Notes under the pieces: model-generated
Seen by the model: the letters and a program-made list of their open reading frames with translations, nothing else
What the model was told of the DNA's origin: nothing
Databases searched by the model: none
NCBI GenBank assembly: GCA_922989275.2
Contig: OV277871.1
Coordinates: forward strand, 25,120,693 to 25,184,692
Length of the DNA: 64,000 nucleotides
Source of the DNA: Gari tellinella
Lineage: Eukaryota > Mollusca > Bivalvia > Cardiida > Psammobiidae
Direction of reading: 5' to 3'
Program-made: the position numbers and the translations under genes
Part shown: one piece after another, positions 35,701 to 44,989 of the stretch
Numbering within the stretch: position 1 is the first letter of the stretch
Layout: every line of letters starts with the position of its first letter

Positions 35701-38700
35701 GGTTTACGCCACTGGGCAGCTGATGATAATCCATGGATTGAGCATGGACGTTGGACTCTGGAGAATCCTTGTCATTACCTGATTAGTACAAAGGGAGAAG
35801 AGTTCTTCAGTCTAATCCGAATGGCAGTGGAGATTACTAACAACCAGGTATATATCACCATTTTACCTATTAATCCATACTCCATAGCCTGCTTCTAGTT
35901 TTGACCACTTAAAGCTGGTTGAAAGTAAAGCAGAATGTGCCTTAAGGCACATTCTGCTTTACTTTCAGCCTGCTTTAAACTACAGTCGAACTTCAGTATC
36001 TCGACGGTCTCGGGACGATCGAAATAGCATCGAGATAAGCATGGGCTCGAGATAGCCAAACTGGTAAAAAATTCAAAACTTACAGAAAGTAAGCCTGTGA
36101 ACAATAAAACAGCTGTACGTATGTACTCTCGCGTGTTTGTGAAATGCCGTAACATTTTTAACACGTTATATGCCGATTTGGATGTTACACGTTTACTGTA
36201 TTTTTTGTGCACAAATCACGGACGATAAAGACAATCAATAACTCACATTTTATTTAGTACTTGACCAGGGAGATTATATTGAATAGCTGCGAAAGCAATA
36301 TATTTATTTTGCAAACACCGAACATGGAAATATACATGGGTTGTTTTGGGTATTACAGTTGAGTCCGGTAAGTCTGCGCGTCTGGTAAAGCTGCGCATCA
36401 ACAAACCGGTTTACTTCCGGCTGTCAAATACTCACGAAAACCTCGTTTTACTTAGGAAATCACAGTGAAATTCATTGGAGCTGGTGAAAAACCACCCTAG
36501 GTTAAGAAAAAGTAATTGCGATAAGCATAATTCGTAAAAATCCTTATATTTAGTATTTAAGTTACGTGGGTCAATTGTGTACATTTCATGCATTTGACCT
36601 CATTGAATATTCATGAGACATTGACCTGGATTCCGCAAGACATCTCGGTCGATTCGGCTCATTATTTATTTGTCGGACTGTTCATAACAATATAAAATAC
36701 GCTATGTATAGCTTTTTATTACCACTCTGTTTTGTTTATCGCGGAATTTCGTGTATTATTCGTATTTTCCTTCCTGCTCCGCGGTACTATTTTCGTCAAC
36801 ATCCGTTTTATCAAGGGGCGCTACTCTTGATGAATTGAATCAACACCGATAATGACGTTTATTAGGAGACTGATTTTAAGGATGCGACGATCAAACTTTA
36901 AGCGATAATTTACTGTTGATTGACAATTATCACCTAACACCCATTCAGCCAAAGTGTCAAACTACCGATAGTTCCGGTAAATGATTTTACCTTTGATTTC
37001 CACAGTCCGATACTTGCGATCAAAGTCGGCGAGCGTATCAATGCATGAAAACCTACAGTCGTCGAGATACTGGGTGTTAATTGAGAACAGTTAAATGAAT
37101 ATGGCCAAAATCTATAGTCGAAATACCGGGGGTAATCGAGATTAGCCATAGTCGAAATAGGGCAGGTAAGATTACATAAGAATAAGAACAAATATTTCCG
37201 GGACTTGAGACAATCGTCGAGATAGGCATTGCAATCGAGATTCTGACGTTCGAGATACTGGTGCTCGACTGTATTATCTGATAGAATATAGAAAATATTT
37301 CTTAAGATTTTTATTTGTGACAGTATAAATTTGAACTGTTTTCTTCAGTAGAGGAATTAATTAAAGGTGTAAAAAGGCGTTTTAATAGGGTAATGGGTTT
37401 GACATAGCTACAGATAAGGGGAGTATTACAAAAGATAAAATCTTTATATGTGCATCCCTTACTGACACTGCAAGTGAACTAGTACAGTTTCCAGATCAGT
37501 TCAAAAAAGTTTATTATAAGGGGTCCTCACTGGTTGCGTAGGACAAGTCTCTTTATAGGTACACTGTTAACAAATGATGCATATCACTTGGATTCAGTGG
37601 GTTAATTACAGAGATAATCGCTAAACAATTAGTTAATCTCGTGTTACACATCACAGACTATTGTTCAGTCCTGACTGCATACTTCATAGTAATGTCCAGT
37701 TGTTATAATAATAACTAATTGTCATATCAACTATTTTGATCCATTCATATCGTAAGGTATTTAAATATGGCAAATAATTAACAATTTGATGAATAATGCA
37801 TGATACAATCTTGCTTTCTGTTTGGAAAATGTTTTTTCCAAGGTTTATATATAAAACTAACCAATAGTTTAAAGTTTCTGTATTGTTAATCACATGCATT
37901 CCCATTGTTATCACAATTATCTCTGTACTTTTTGATTTATACATGAATAGACACAATTGACTGGCAACCTCATCTGAAAAACAATATAAATCTTCACTTC
38001 CTCTCTAATTAAACCTATTTGTGCCTGGTGTCCAGTCTGTCCTACAAAAGGGACATAGGCAAACAGTGTAGACTTTGATAGGATGCCTAATAATGCAATA
38101 TCTGATCAGAGTCTACACTGCATGCTGATAGGGATTTCAATATAACATGAAAGGAAAATGAGAATTTAGATTAGGCAACCCATAGATAAAAAATGGACAA
38201 AACCAATATATAAGCATGGGAGAATTCACTGTTCACAACTGGGTTTAAAAATGAGCTGATTCCTGTTCATTTAAGTGGCTGATTGTCGGGCTTCTCTATA
38301 TATTTGCAGAGATTTGATTTGAGTGACAAGTAGTGTGGATCTTGATTAGGTGCAGAACTATTCAGCATCTGATCTGGATTCAAACTGTTTGTAAAGATCT
38401 ACGAAAGCTGTTTCCCTTGGTCAGAAGTTTTATAAGGAAGATAATGCATCTAACCCTAGCTGTAAGGGCATCAAGTATATAGAGAATATTTGGTGACTAG
38501 CTTTGAATGAGAAATGTTATCTGGCAAGGCGGATGAATATATCTGGTGAGCCGCAGGCGAACCTGATATTTTCAGAAGCCGAGCCAGATAACATTTCTCA
38601 TTCAAAGCTAGGAACCAAATATTCTATTTATCCTTGTTACAATAGTAAAATAAATAGAGAATGCTTTTTTCAAAGCTAGAATCGTATTTGGGCTAGATAA

Positions 38701-41700
38701 GATTCTCACTAAAGAACTACATGTATGTTTTACTCTAGGAAAGCGCGCTAAAATAGATGACGTCAGTGACGTCACATCCTAGTTACGTTGAAAAGAAATA
38801 AGAGAACCTTTAAAAATCTAGTGTTTTTCACTGAGGAAAACTAAAAGGTGAACAATTATAGAAGTATCTCAGCAAGCGACTGGTGGCGTGTACTCTATAT
38901 AACGCTTTGATTGCATCGAATAGTTCGAATAAACGTCGTTACACGTCGGGTTCTATTGAAAGAGTTTTAGAATACCTTTCCTAACAGCGGGAACAATAAG
39001 CGTCTCGGTGGGAAAAAATAGTTCCGGCTACAGGTCATGTGACCACTTGACATAATAACATCGGTCATGTGACCACATAGCATAATAAAGCAAAGTTTAT
39101 CTGTCACCCCTTTATCCGTCAGGAAAATAGGCACGTGACAGGATAAATAATCCTTTACAAACAGTGTAGACCCAGATCAGAGGGCTCCTGAAGGAGCCCT
39201 CTGATCTGGGCCTACACTGTTTTCCATAATTTTAAATAATGTGTCGACAGTAAGGGTGAAACGATTAATTGCGATCTGGATTGAACCGCGATTTTATGCC
39301 CTCGATTCGATCTGATTCAATTCGATTAGGAAATGTCATTTTCGATTCGATTTATATGTAGAAAACTCGCTAAGAACTATCTATCTATCTATCTTTTCAT
39401 ACTGCAACACCATCATATGAGTATTACGTGCAGCTGCGCTTCTGTGTAATAAAAAAATAGCGAATTAAAATTTACCTCTGTTATCTACGGTAAAGTATTA
39501 GTTCGAAAGATTAGAGATCCCGCACAGGCTTTTCACCCGTTACGAGTATGTCTTTGTTTACTTTGCCGGTTTCCTGTGTCATTCTACGCATGCGTGAGCA
39601 ATTGCTTGCCTCAATTGTGATGTAATTCTTCGTTCACATTACGTATCTCGGTACTGCTTCGACTATTTTAAATAAATTAATAATTCTGTAAACGTTGAAT
39701 ATTTTATTACCTACAACCTAATACGCTCATTACTTTAAAAAATAAAGACGTGCAATTCAGGTAAGAAAATTAAATTATAAAATATTGTGATTTATTTTGA
39801 TACCGAATATACAGCCCGACATACGTTTCAACACCCGGATAATAGGTGTAAGAATGTATGGTGAATTCCCGCGATATGTCAAGGATCAAGTAACACTCAA
39901 AAGTCCGCTCCAAAAATTTCGAAAGCAAAGGCGACTGACAGCATTGTTAACGAACTTAAACCGGTGAGTGAAAATCAGGAACAGTAATATTCAGATGTAT
40001 CGATTATCACCATTGTCATTTAAGATGAATAACTATCCACTCCTTTACACCATTCTGTACCTTGCTAACAGAGTAGACCGTTACCAGGCAGCTGTAAATG
40101 GTTGATGACAATGGTCTACACTGTTTGCGCATAGAAGATCATAACATAGAAAAATTGGTATGTCAATACTGCAAACCATCCACATAATCAATAAGGTGTA
40201 TTGTTATGATCAAAATCATATAAGTCAGAAATATACATGTATTAACCCTTCCATGCAGTTTTCCAAACTTTAACCCCAACTTTTTGGCCCTGAATGTTCA
40301 TGTATATTGTTTTTAATATTAACTGTTATTGCAGGATGTCATCTACTTAGAACATTCATTTATTGCAATGTAAAATCGAATCAAATCGAAAATAATCGAA
40401 TCGTGTTATAAAAAATCGAAATCGAATCGAATCGAATTTTTTTGAATCGTTTCAGCCCTAGTCGACAGGCACCTCAAAAGTCATGATGAACTTGTCAATT
40501 ATCTGAACGGAAATAGCCCTTTGCTAGTTCACTGTTGTAATAGTTAAGACCATCTGTAGGTTAAGATTGTGAAAGTGGTACTTATGTCTTTAGTTGTTAA
40601 TTTCCTGTTATCAATACTCTTGGCTTTTAGTTACTATATACATGTAAGCCTAAATTCTAAGATGAATTCTTCTGTTGTGCCTGTTGACCAGTTTTGGGTG
40701 AATGCATTATTAAAGCAGGTTGATGGTAAAGCAGAATGTGCCTAAGTGTGTATTCTGCTTAACTTTCAACCTGCTTAAAGTGATCACCTATGGTCAATAC
40801 AAGAAATGGACTAGGGGGTAATGGATCAAGTATGACAATTGTAAAGTCCAATTAATGATGAAGTAATTCATCGAAATCTATGAAATAATGGGTTTTTCTG
40901 AACTATCTTTAGGATCTTGTAATAGAAGTGTGGTCATCAGTCATTTGACATCTCTTTAACCCATTACTTAATAGCCTGTTTCTATTCTTGAAACCAGGTG
41001 ACCACTTAAAGCAGGTTGAAAATAAACCAGAATTTGCCTTAAGGCTCACTCTGCTTTACATTCAGCCTGCTTTAACCCTTTACCCCATAGCCTGTTTCTT
41101 GTTTTGAATACAGGTAACTCTTTAAGCAGGTTGAAAGTAAAGCACAATGAGCCTTAAGGCAAAATCTGTTTTACTTTCAGCCTGCTGTAAGCTACCATCT
41201 GCTAGGTTATAGAACATTCTTATGGTACATGTTCATTACTGTATATATAAGACTAAGACTACCTTAGCGCAGGAATAAATTAAATGAGTTAAAAGGGGCT
41301 TCTATTGGGGAAAGGGTTCAGCTACCATTTGCTAGAATACATAAAATATTTCTTATGATACATATTCATGACTGTATAAAATGTATCTTTTTTTCTTGAG
41401 AGTAAAAAATTGAATGCATTATGATGCATATCTATGGAGTTATGGGTTTACCTAAGGAGGAAGCGAAATTGACCTTGTATACAGGGAATTTATTTCTGTT
41501 TTACGCTGGGTGTGACTATGATTGAGGAAGAATAAGAATGTTAACTCTTAGCATGCTAGTGGTGAAACCGTGATAACCAATGCAAACAGATGTGCATATC
41601 CTCAGGACTTTGATATGCTTTAATTTTTCAAAGAATTATAGCCCGAATACCTTTGTAATATTTTGCATATATTATATATATGGTACATGCTGTTAGGGGG

Positions 41701-44103
41701 CATCGTAATTATGTATCTTACAGACACAGCTATATATCTTGTTTTTAAAAAACCCATCAATTTGTCATCTGGTTTTCAGGCTCATTCCTAAGTTTTGAAT
41801 GGGCTACTTAACCCTGGTTAACCTATACAGGAGTACCAAATATGGTATAACCATACAGAAATACTAAATATGGTATACTTTTCTCTTTCAGTCAACCGGG
41901 GAAAATTCCGAGCAATCAGAAGGTAATAATTTAATTACAGTCAAACTTTGATATCTCGAACTCGCTTAATTCGAACTATCCTATTAGTCGACATATGAAA
42001 TGCATTATTCCAAGCTTACCCGTATTTCAAAGTAAAAACATTCAAGATATGGAAGTTCAACTGTATTATCAGACTGACATAATGAACTCTCAGATTACAA
42101 GTAGGACTGTTTACTTACCAATACTGAAACCATTGAATAGTGCAGAGCTGCCATTTTTATCCTGGCAGATAGTAGCTTAAAGCAGGCTGAAAGTAAAGCA
42201 GAATGCGCCATTTCGTACCCTTGCCTTTTCGCACCCTATTAATTGTCATTTCGTACCCTTGAAAAATTATATTACCTTATTTCCTTTACTTTGTAGAAAC
42301 TTGTTTCGGCCCTATATAGATTTTACCTATACATGTAGTTATATTACTCTAATTATCCATCTAAAACAGGTGTTGTTAATGAATTATACCCATATAATAA
42401 TTGTAAGTCAGGCTTGTGTACTTTAGAGAAGTCAATATTGATCTCTTCTAACCCATTACCTCGTAAATACACCTTTTTATGCCTTTAATTTATTCATCCA
42501 CTGAAGAAGATATTTCCAATTTATAGTGTTACAAGTAAGAATCATAAGAAATATTTTCTATATTCTAGCAGATAATAGCTTAAAGCAGGCTGAAGGTAAA
42601 GCAGAATGCACCTTAAGGCGCATTCTGCTCTAATTTCAACCTGCTTTAAGTGGTCAACTATTTTCAAAAATAGAAACCAAGCAGGTTGAGGCGCATTCTG
42701 CTTTACTTTCAGCCTGCTTTAAGCTATCATCTGCTAGTATAAAGAATTTTTTTCTAATAGTACACAATTATAACTTGATAAATTGGAACTATTTTCTTCT
42801 GTAGAGGAATAAATTAGAGGCGTAAAAAGGTGTATTTATAGGGTAATATTTACAGGACTTGAACTTGGTTCGTATCTAGAAATGCTTGTTCTCCTATAAA
42901 CTGTTCATTCAAAAGCCATTTTCAATATCCTGCTGTTGAAGGACAGTTATAAAATGTGTTGTTTAAACCTTACAGGAGCATCAGGTAGTACACATGGTAA
43001 AGGTGTGTCTGGGAAAAAGTCTAACACAAAGCAAGGCAGCAACAAGAAAGGTGGTTCTAAACACTCCAAGAAACAGAAAGGTAGGTGAACCATACAACCC
43101 TAATCACATTTTTATCTTCTACAAACTGTGTACCTGTGAATAGTAATTTTGTCCTTTGCAAATAGTATGGACCCTAGTCAGTAGACTCATAAAGGAGCCT
43201 GTCAATCAGGGTCTGCACTGTTTGTTGTAGCTTTATTTTTTTTCTAAAGTATTTTCTAAAAAAAACCACAACTAATAATCAACATGAACTTGTCATTTTT
43301 ATGCCCTCTCACAACTTAATTGGAGGTTTATTTGTTTTTCCCCGATCTGTCTGTTTGTCTGTCTATACACAACTTGAACATTGGCCATAACTTTAACTAC
43401 ATGTGATAGAGGTTTCGTATTTGACATGTGTACTCAGCTCAATAAGCTCTTGAACTTAGTATGACTTTTGTCTTTTAGAAGTCAAATAGGCTGAATTTGA
43501 CATTGACCATAACTTTAGAGCTAAATGTGATAGAGACTTCATATTTGGCTTGTGTACCCAGCACAAAAAGTTCTTCAGCCCAGTACAATATTGGGCTATC
43601 TCCGACAAAGGTAAAGGTTAATTAGAGGTCATGGTCACATGAGATAGATACACCATTTACACATTTCATTCATCAACTGAAGAAAATAAAATAGTTCCAT
43701 GTTATACAGTAATGAATATGCAACATCAAAAATATTTCCTATTTCATAGCAGAGGGTAGCTTAAATCTTAGGGCAACCTGCTTTAAATGGTCACCTGTCT
43801 TCAAAGTTAGAATCCAGCTAGTGAGTAAAGGGTTAGAAAGATAGTATTAAGGAAAGGATTTATTTGTATCGCTGTTTGTCTCTCATTTCAGGAAAACCAC
43901 AAACAGAGAAAATGCAACTGAAAGAGGAAAATGAGAGACTGCGCAAACAAACACTGTGTAAAGTATGTGAAGAGCGTGACGTTTGTGTTGTTTTTCTCCC
44001 GTGTGGACATCTTGTCACATGTGCAGAGTGTGCACCATCTCTGAGTATCTGTTCAACCTGCCAAATGCCAGTCAAGGGAACTGTAAAAACATATATGTCA
44101 TGA
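29680..44103 (+). CDS. Inhibitor of apoptosis protein: two BIR domains and a C-terminal RING
   Basis: Eight coding exons (29680-29778, 30949-32509, 33582-33731, 34448-34486, 35702-35847, 41892-41922, 42976-43080, 43892-44103) join with matching phases into 780 codons plus TGA. BIR1 is at residues ~435-505 (CX2CX16HX6C), BIR2 at ~566-652 (CX2CX16HX8C), and the C3HC4 RING at ~732-780, ending the protein as in IAP E3 ligases. The family binds caspases or their regulators through BIRs and ubiquitinates targets through the RING, mostly in the cytosol. The order BIR-BIR-RING is that of two-BIR animal IAPs. I see no CARD or UBA. The ~430-residue N-terminal part is unrecognised: a hydrophobic run (~74-88), then a hydrophilic Ser/Thr/Lys-rich region. 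A 35-residue Lys/Gly/Ser linker precedes the RING. The first exon is the weakest part, chosen because its ATG joins exon 2 in phase. Confidence 0.85.
29798..29990. mobile_element. MITE-3 copy, 19 bp inside intron 1
   Basis: CAGGGCTCCAGATGAGG start and TTATCTGGAGTCCTG end. The direct repeat CTTAG flanks it (29793-29797, 29991-29995). Confidence 0.85.
30300..30372. repeat. Worn core 1 hairpin
   Basis: AATGAAAGTAAAGCCAAA pairs imperfectly with the following TTTCTGCTTTACTTTTATATT. Confidence 0.45.
30517..30721. mobile_element. TA-flanked MITE with CAGTARAACCTCTCTATTAC ends
   Basis: Left CAGTAGAACCTCTCTATTAC, right GTCATAATAGAGAGGTTTTACTG followed by TA. The inner hairpin GCGACAGTAAAACAGAAA resembles core 1. 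Probably Tc1/mariner type. Other copies are at 33236, 46070, 46270 and 49059. Confidence 0.8.
30949..32509 (+). CDS. IAP coding exon 2: N-terminal region and BIR1
   Basis: The acceptor CATTTCAG and donor GCAG|GTTAGT bound 1561 bases, open throughout and ending in phase 1. The last quarter holds BIR1 with FSCGIRKRNW, zinc ligands Cys-Cys-His-Cys and spacing CX2CX16HX6C. The first 400 residues have no domain I recognise. They include a hydrophobic stretch early (near 31069-31113), which could be a membrane segment or a buried helix. Confidence 0.85.
32537..32632. mobile_element. Deleted MITE-3 copy, 27 bp inside intron 2
   Basis: CAGTTCTCGAAATAAG start and TTATCTGGAGCTCTG end. The direct repeat ATACA flanks it (32532-32536, 32633-32637). 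The central palindrome is missing. Confidence 0.75.
32655..32845. mobile_element. MITE-1a copy
   Basis: CAGGGCTTCC start and AGCCCTG end with flanks AGGTTG and ATGTTG (6 bp, one mismatch). Core 1 hairpin at 32728-32795. Confidence 0.8.
33236..33329. mobile_element. TA-flanked MITE, short copy
   Basis: TACAGCAAAACCTCTCTTATT start and GTCGTAATGGAGAGGTTTTACTG end; the central hairpin is absent. Confidence 0.8.
33420..33500. repeat. Worn MITE-3 central palindrome
   Basis: TGTCACTGCTCACTAGAATAATC pairs imperfectly with the following CTTCTAATGAGTAGTGACA-like half; the outer ends are not clear. Confidence 0.5.
33582..33731 (+). CDS. IAP coding exon 3: first half of BIR2
   Basis: Fifty codons with RLNSYVGWP and EVLADAGFYF, the typical BIR helix 1 region and the approach to the zinc site. 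Acceptor TTTACAG, donor GCTG|GTAAGC. Phase 1 in and out. Confidence 0.9.
33779..34062. mobile_element. MITE with GGGYGTGTTCGATTATCAG ends
   Basis: Left GGGTGTGTTCGATTATCAG, right CTGATAATCGAACACGCCC, flanked by ATA on both sides. It lies 47 bp inside intron 3. Only one copy here. Confidence 0.75.
34100..34310. mobile_element. MITE-1b copy, TTAA type
   Basis: Core 1 hairpin at about 34196-34265. The right end is CTATGGAGTAAAGGG|TTAA; the left end is worn. Confidence 0.75.
34448..34486 (+). CDS. IAP coding exon 4: 39-base microexon with BIR2 zinc cysteines
   Basis: Encodes GMGDCVRCFHCGT, including the two CX2C zinc ligands of BIR2. Acceptor TTGTAG, donor ACAG|GTATGT, phase 1 in and out, so skipping it would keep the frame but destroy the zinc site. 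Confidence 0.9.
34508..34803. mobile_element. TA-flanked MITE with CAGTGGTAAATA ends
   Basis: TA|CAGTGGTAAATATGCTATTC at the left and GAATAGCGTATTTACCACTG|TA at the right. Inside are several GAAACGCGTAA repeats. It starts 21 bp inside intron 4. Confidence 0.85.
35479..35669. mobile_element. MITE-3 copy
   Basis: CAGGGCTCCAGATAAGAGGG start, palindrome TTAGAATCGTCTC / GAGATGATTCTAATG, and a worn GGGGTCCTA end. It ends about 32 bp before exon 5. Confidence 0.75.
35702..35847 (+). CDS. IAP coding exon 5: second half of BIR2
   Basis: Contains GLRHWAADDNPWIEHGRW, with the His and the last Cys of the zinc site. It exits in phase 0 at CCAG|GTATAT. Confidence 0.9.
35874..37397. mobile_element. MITE-1b copy split by a Tigger-like element
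   Basis: Left TTAA|TCCATACTCCATAGCC, core 1 hairpin 35909-35977; then the insertion 35981-37273; then the expected remainder (ATAGAAAATATTTCTTA, ACAGTATAAATTTGAAC) and the end GGGTAATGGG. Starts 26 bp inside intron 5. Confidence 0.8.
35983..37271. mobile_element. Non-autonomous Tigger/pogo-like element
   Basis: TA|CAGTCGAACTTCAGTATCTC at the left and GAGATACTGGTGCTCGACTG|TA at the right. Inside are many GTCGAGATA/GTCGAAATA motifs (36002, 37058, 37115, 37150, 37214). No transposase ORF. A further inner block from 36358 (CAGTTGAGTCCGGTAAGTC) may be another nested end. Confidence 0.8.
38060..38122. repeat. Hairpin core 2 copy
   Basis: AAACAGTGTAGACTTTGATA pairs with ATCAGAGTCTACACTG across a short loop. 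Confidence 0.65.
38482..38625. repeat. Hairpin with 43-bp arms
   Basis: Arms 38482-38524 and 38583-38625 are almost perfect complements (TAGCTTTGAATGAGAAATGT and TTATCTGGC). The loop is 58 bp. A short relative with GTTATCTGGTTAAAAA arms is at 58446-58516. Confidence 0.85.
39159..39222. repeat. Hairpin core 2 copy
   Basis: AAACAGTGTAGACCCAGATC, loop, and complement; nearly perfect. Confidence 0.8.
39251..40460. mobile_element. Non-autonomous hAT element
   Basis: TAAGGGTGAAACGATT at the left and AATCGTTTCAGCCCTA at the right, flanked by exact GTCGACAG (39243-39250, 40461-40468). An 8-bp duplication and these ends fit hAT. Both ends are rich in TCGATTCGA repeats. A worn core 2 hairpin lies at 40066-40129 and a short (ATCT)n at 39390. 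No transposase ORF. In intron 5. Confidence 0.9.
40700..41400. repeat. Run of three MITE-1 hairpins and flank fragments
   Basis: Core 1 hairpins lie at about 40712-40781, 41005-41075 and 41125-41195, the last two sharing a CCCTTTACCCCATAG junction. Right-flank blocks repeat at 41330-41400. This is a compound of partial copies. Confidence 0.65.
41892..41922 (+). CDS. IAP coding exon 6: 31-base exon
   Basis: TTTCAG acceptor and GAAG|GTAATA donor. It encodes STGENSEQSE plus one base. The 31-base length is needed to move from phase 0 (exon 5) to phase 1 (exon 7), which supports it. Confidence 0.7.
41938..42063. mobile_element. Small Tigger-like MITE
   Basis: TA|CAGTCAAACTTTGATATCTC at the left and GATATGGAAGTTCAACTG|TA at the right; 126 bp. 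It starts 15 bp after the exon 6 donor. Confidence 0.8.
42143..42206. mobile_element. Truncated MITE-1a left half
   Basis: CAGAGCTGCCATTTTTATCC runs into half of core 1 and stops exactly where a different repeat (motif E) begins. Confidence 0.7.
42207..42265. repeat. Three copies of TTTCGTACCCTTG (motif E)
   Basis: ATTTCGTACCCTTG, TTTTCGCACCC and ATTTCGTACCCTTG at 42210, 42227 and 42249. They may be one end of an element that broke the MITE; no matching other end was found. Confidence 0.5.
42470..42857. mobile_element. Compound MITE-1b with two core hairpins
   Basis: Left end CTAACCCATTACC, full hairpin at about 42580-42650, a shortened second hairpin at 42680-42722, then the standard right flank ending ATAGGGTAAT. 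Confidence 0.65.
42976..43080 (+). CDS. IAP coding exon 7: lysine-rich linker
   Basis: Thirty-five residues, about a third Lys with Gly and Ser, in SGKKSNTK and KHSKKQK. It could be a nuclear-localisation or RNA/phosphoinositide-binding patch; that is inference. TTACAG acceptor, AAAG|GTAGGT donor, phase 1 both sides. Confidence 0.8.
43157..43224. repeat. Hairpin core 2 copy
   Basis: GCAAATAGTATGGACCCTAG pairs with CAGGGTCTGCACTGTTTG; moderately diverged. 76 bp into intron 7. Confidence 0.65.
43300..43840. repeat. Second copy of the TTGGCCATAACTTT repeat, then a worn MITE-1b
   Basis: The GTCTGTTTGTCTGTCTAT start and two rounds of CCATAACTTTA...GTACTCAGC match 21530-21740. From about 43670 the MITE-1b flanks appear without a complete hairpin. 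Confidence 0.55.
43892..44103 (+). CDS. IAP coding exon 8: RING finger and stop
   Basis: A short charged helix (KEENERLRKQ) is followed by CX2CX11CXHX3CX2CX6CX2C and the terminus VKGTVKTYMS, then TGA. The RING directly before the C-terminus is the IAP hallmark and recruits E2 enzymes. Confidence 0.95.
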
Positions 44104-44830
44104 TAGATCCCCGAAATCTACATCTGAGTGATGGTTCAACACGACTACATCTGAGTGATGATGATTCAACACACTCAAGGGAACTGTAAAAACATATATG
44201 TCATAATAGATCCCCGAAATCTATATCTGCGTGACAGTTTAACCCTTTACCCAATAGACGATCCTTTAAGGGCATTCAATTTATTCCTCCGCTGAAGAAA
44301 ATAGTTCCAATTTATAGTCATGAATATGAATTATAAGGAATACTTCTTTATTCTAACAAGTGGTAGCTTAAAGCAGGTTGCAAGTAAAGCAGAATCCGCC
44401 TTAAGGCACATTCTGCTTTACTTTCAAACTGCTTTAAGAGGTTACCTGTCTTCAAAACTAAAATAAAAACTGGCTATGGGGTAAAGGGTTAACACTCTCC
44501 TACATCTGAGTGACTGTTAAAAAAATTCAAGGGAACTGTAAAAACATAGATGTCATAATTGATACCTGAAATCTACAGCTGAGTGATGGTTTGACACACT
44601 CTTACATCAGAGTGGCGGTTCAACACACTCAAGGGAACTGTAAAAACATATACATGTATGTCATAAAAGATCCCCTGATTTTACTGTGTGAAGGTTCAAC
44701 ACACTACAGGACACTGTAAAAACATATAATTATGTCATAATAGATCCCCAAAATCTACATCTGAGTGAGGGTTCAACAGAACTACATCTGAGTGATGATT
44801 CAACACACTCAAGGGAACTAAAAACTGAAA
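44068..44830 (+). repeat. Tandem repeat built from the IAP stop codon region
   Basis: The block AAGGGAACTGTAAAAACATA, TATGTCATRATAGATCCCC, GAAATCTACATCTGAGTGA recurs with starts near 44075 (coding), 44175, 44528, 44630, 44705 and 44813. The first copy encodes the last RING residues and the stop; the rest are in the 3' UTR or beyond. Unit about 75-100 bp, interrupted by the MITE at 44243-44488. Confidence 0.85.
44243..44488. mobile_element. Full MITE-1b with TTAA target duplication
   Basis: TTAA|CCCTTTACCCAATAG at the left and CTATGGGGTAAAGGG|TTAA at the right, with core 1 hairpin at about 44368-44438. The best-preserved member of this family here. It interrupts the tandem repeat, so it is younger. 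Confidence 0.9.
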
Positions 44831-44989
44831 ATTGATCTTAACAATAGTCCAACACTTGTCTAAGTCACTGTGACGGGCCGGGCCCTTGCCTGAAATCTAG
44901 GCAAGCTGCTACTTCTTGGACTGTTTTGTGCAGAATAAGTATAATTTGAAGAAACTCTATACTCACTTGATCTTGGGCATCTAGTAAGC

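Noticed and set aside
44243..44488. MITE hairpins as microRNA genes
   Set aside because: Perfect long palindromes with TTAA flanks in many copies are typical of MITEs; no conserved miRNA seed was recognised.
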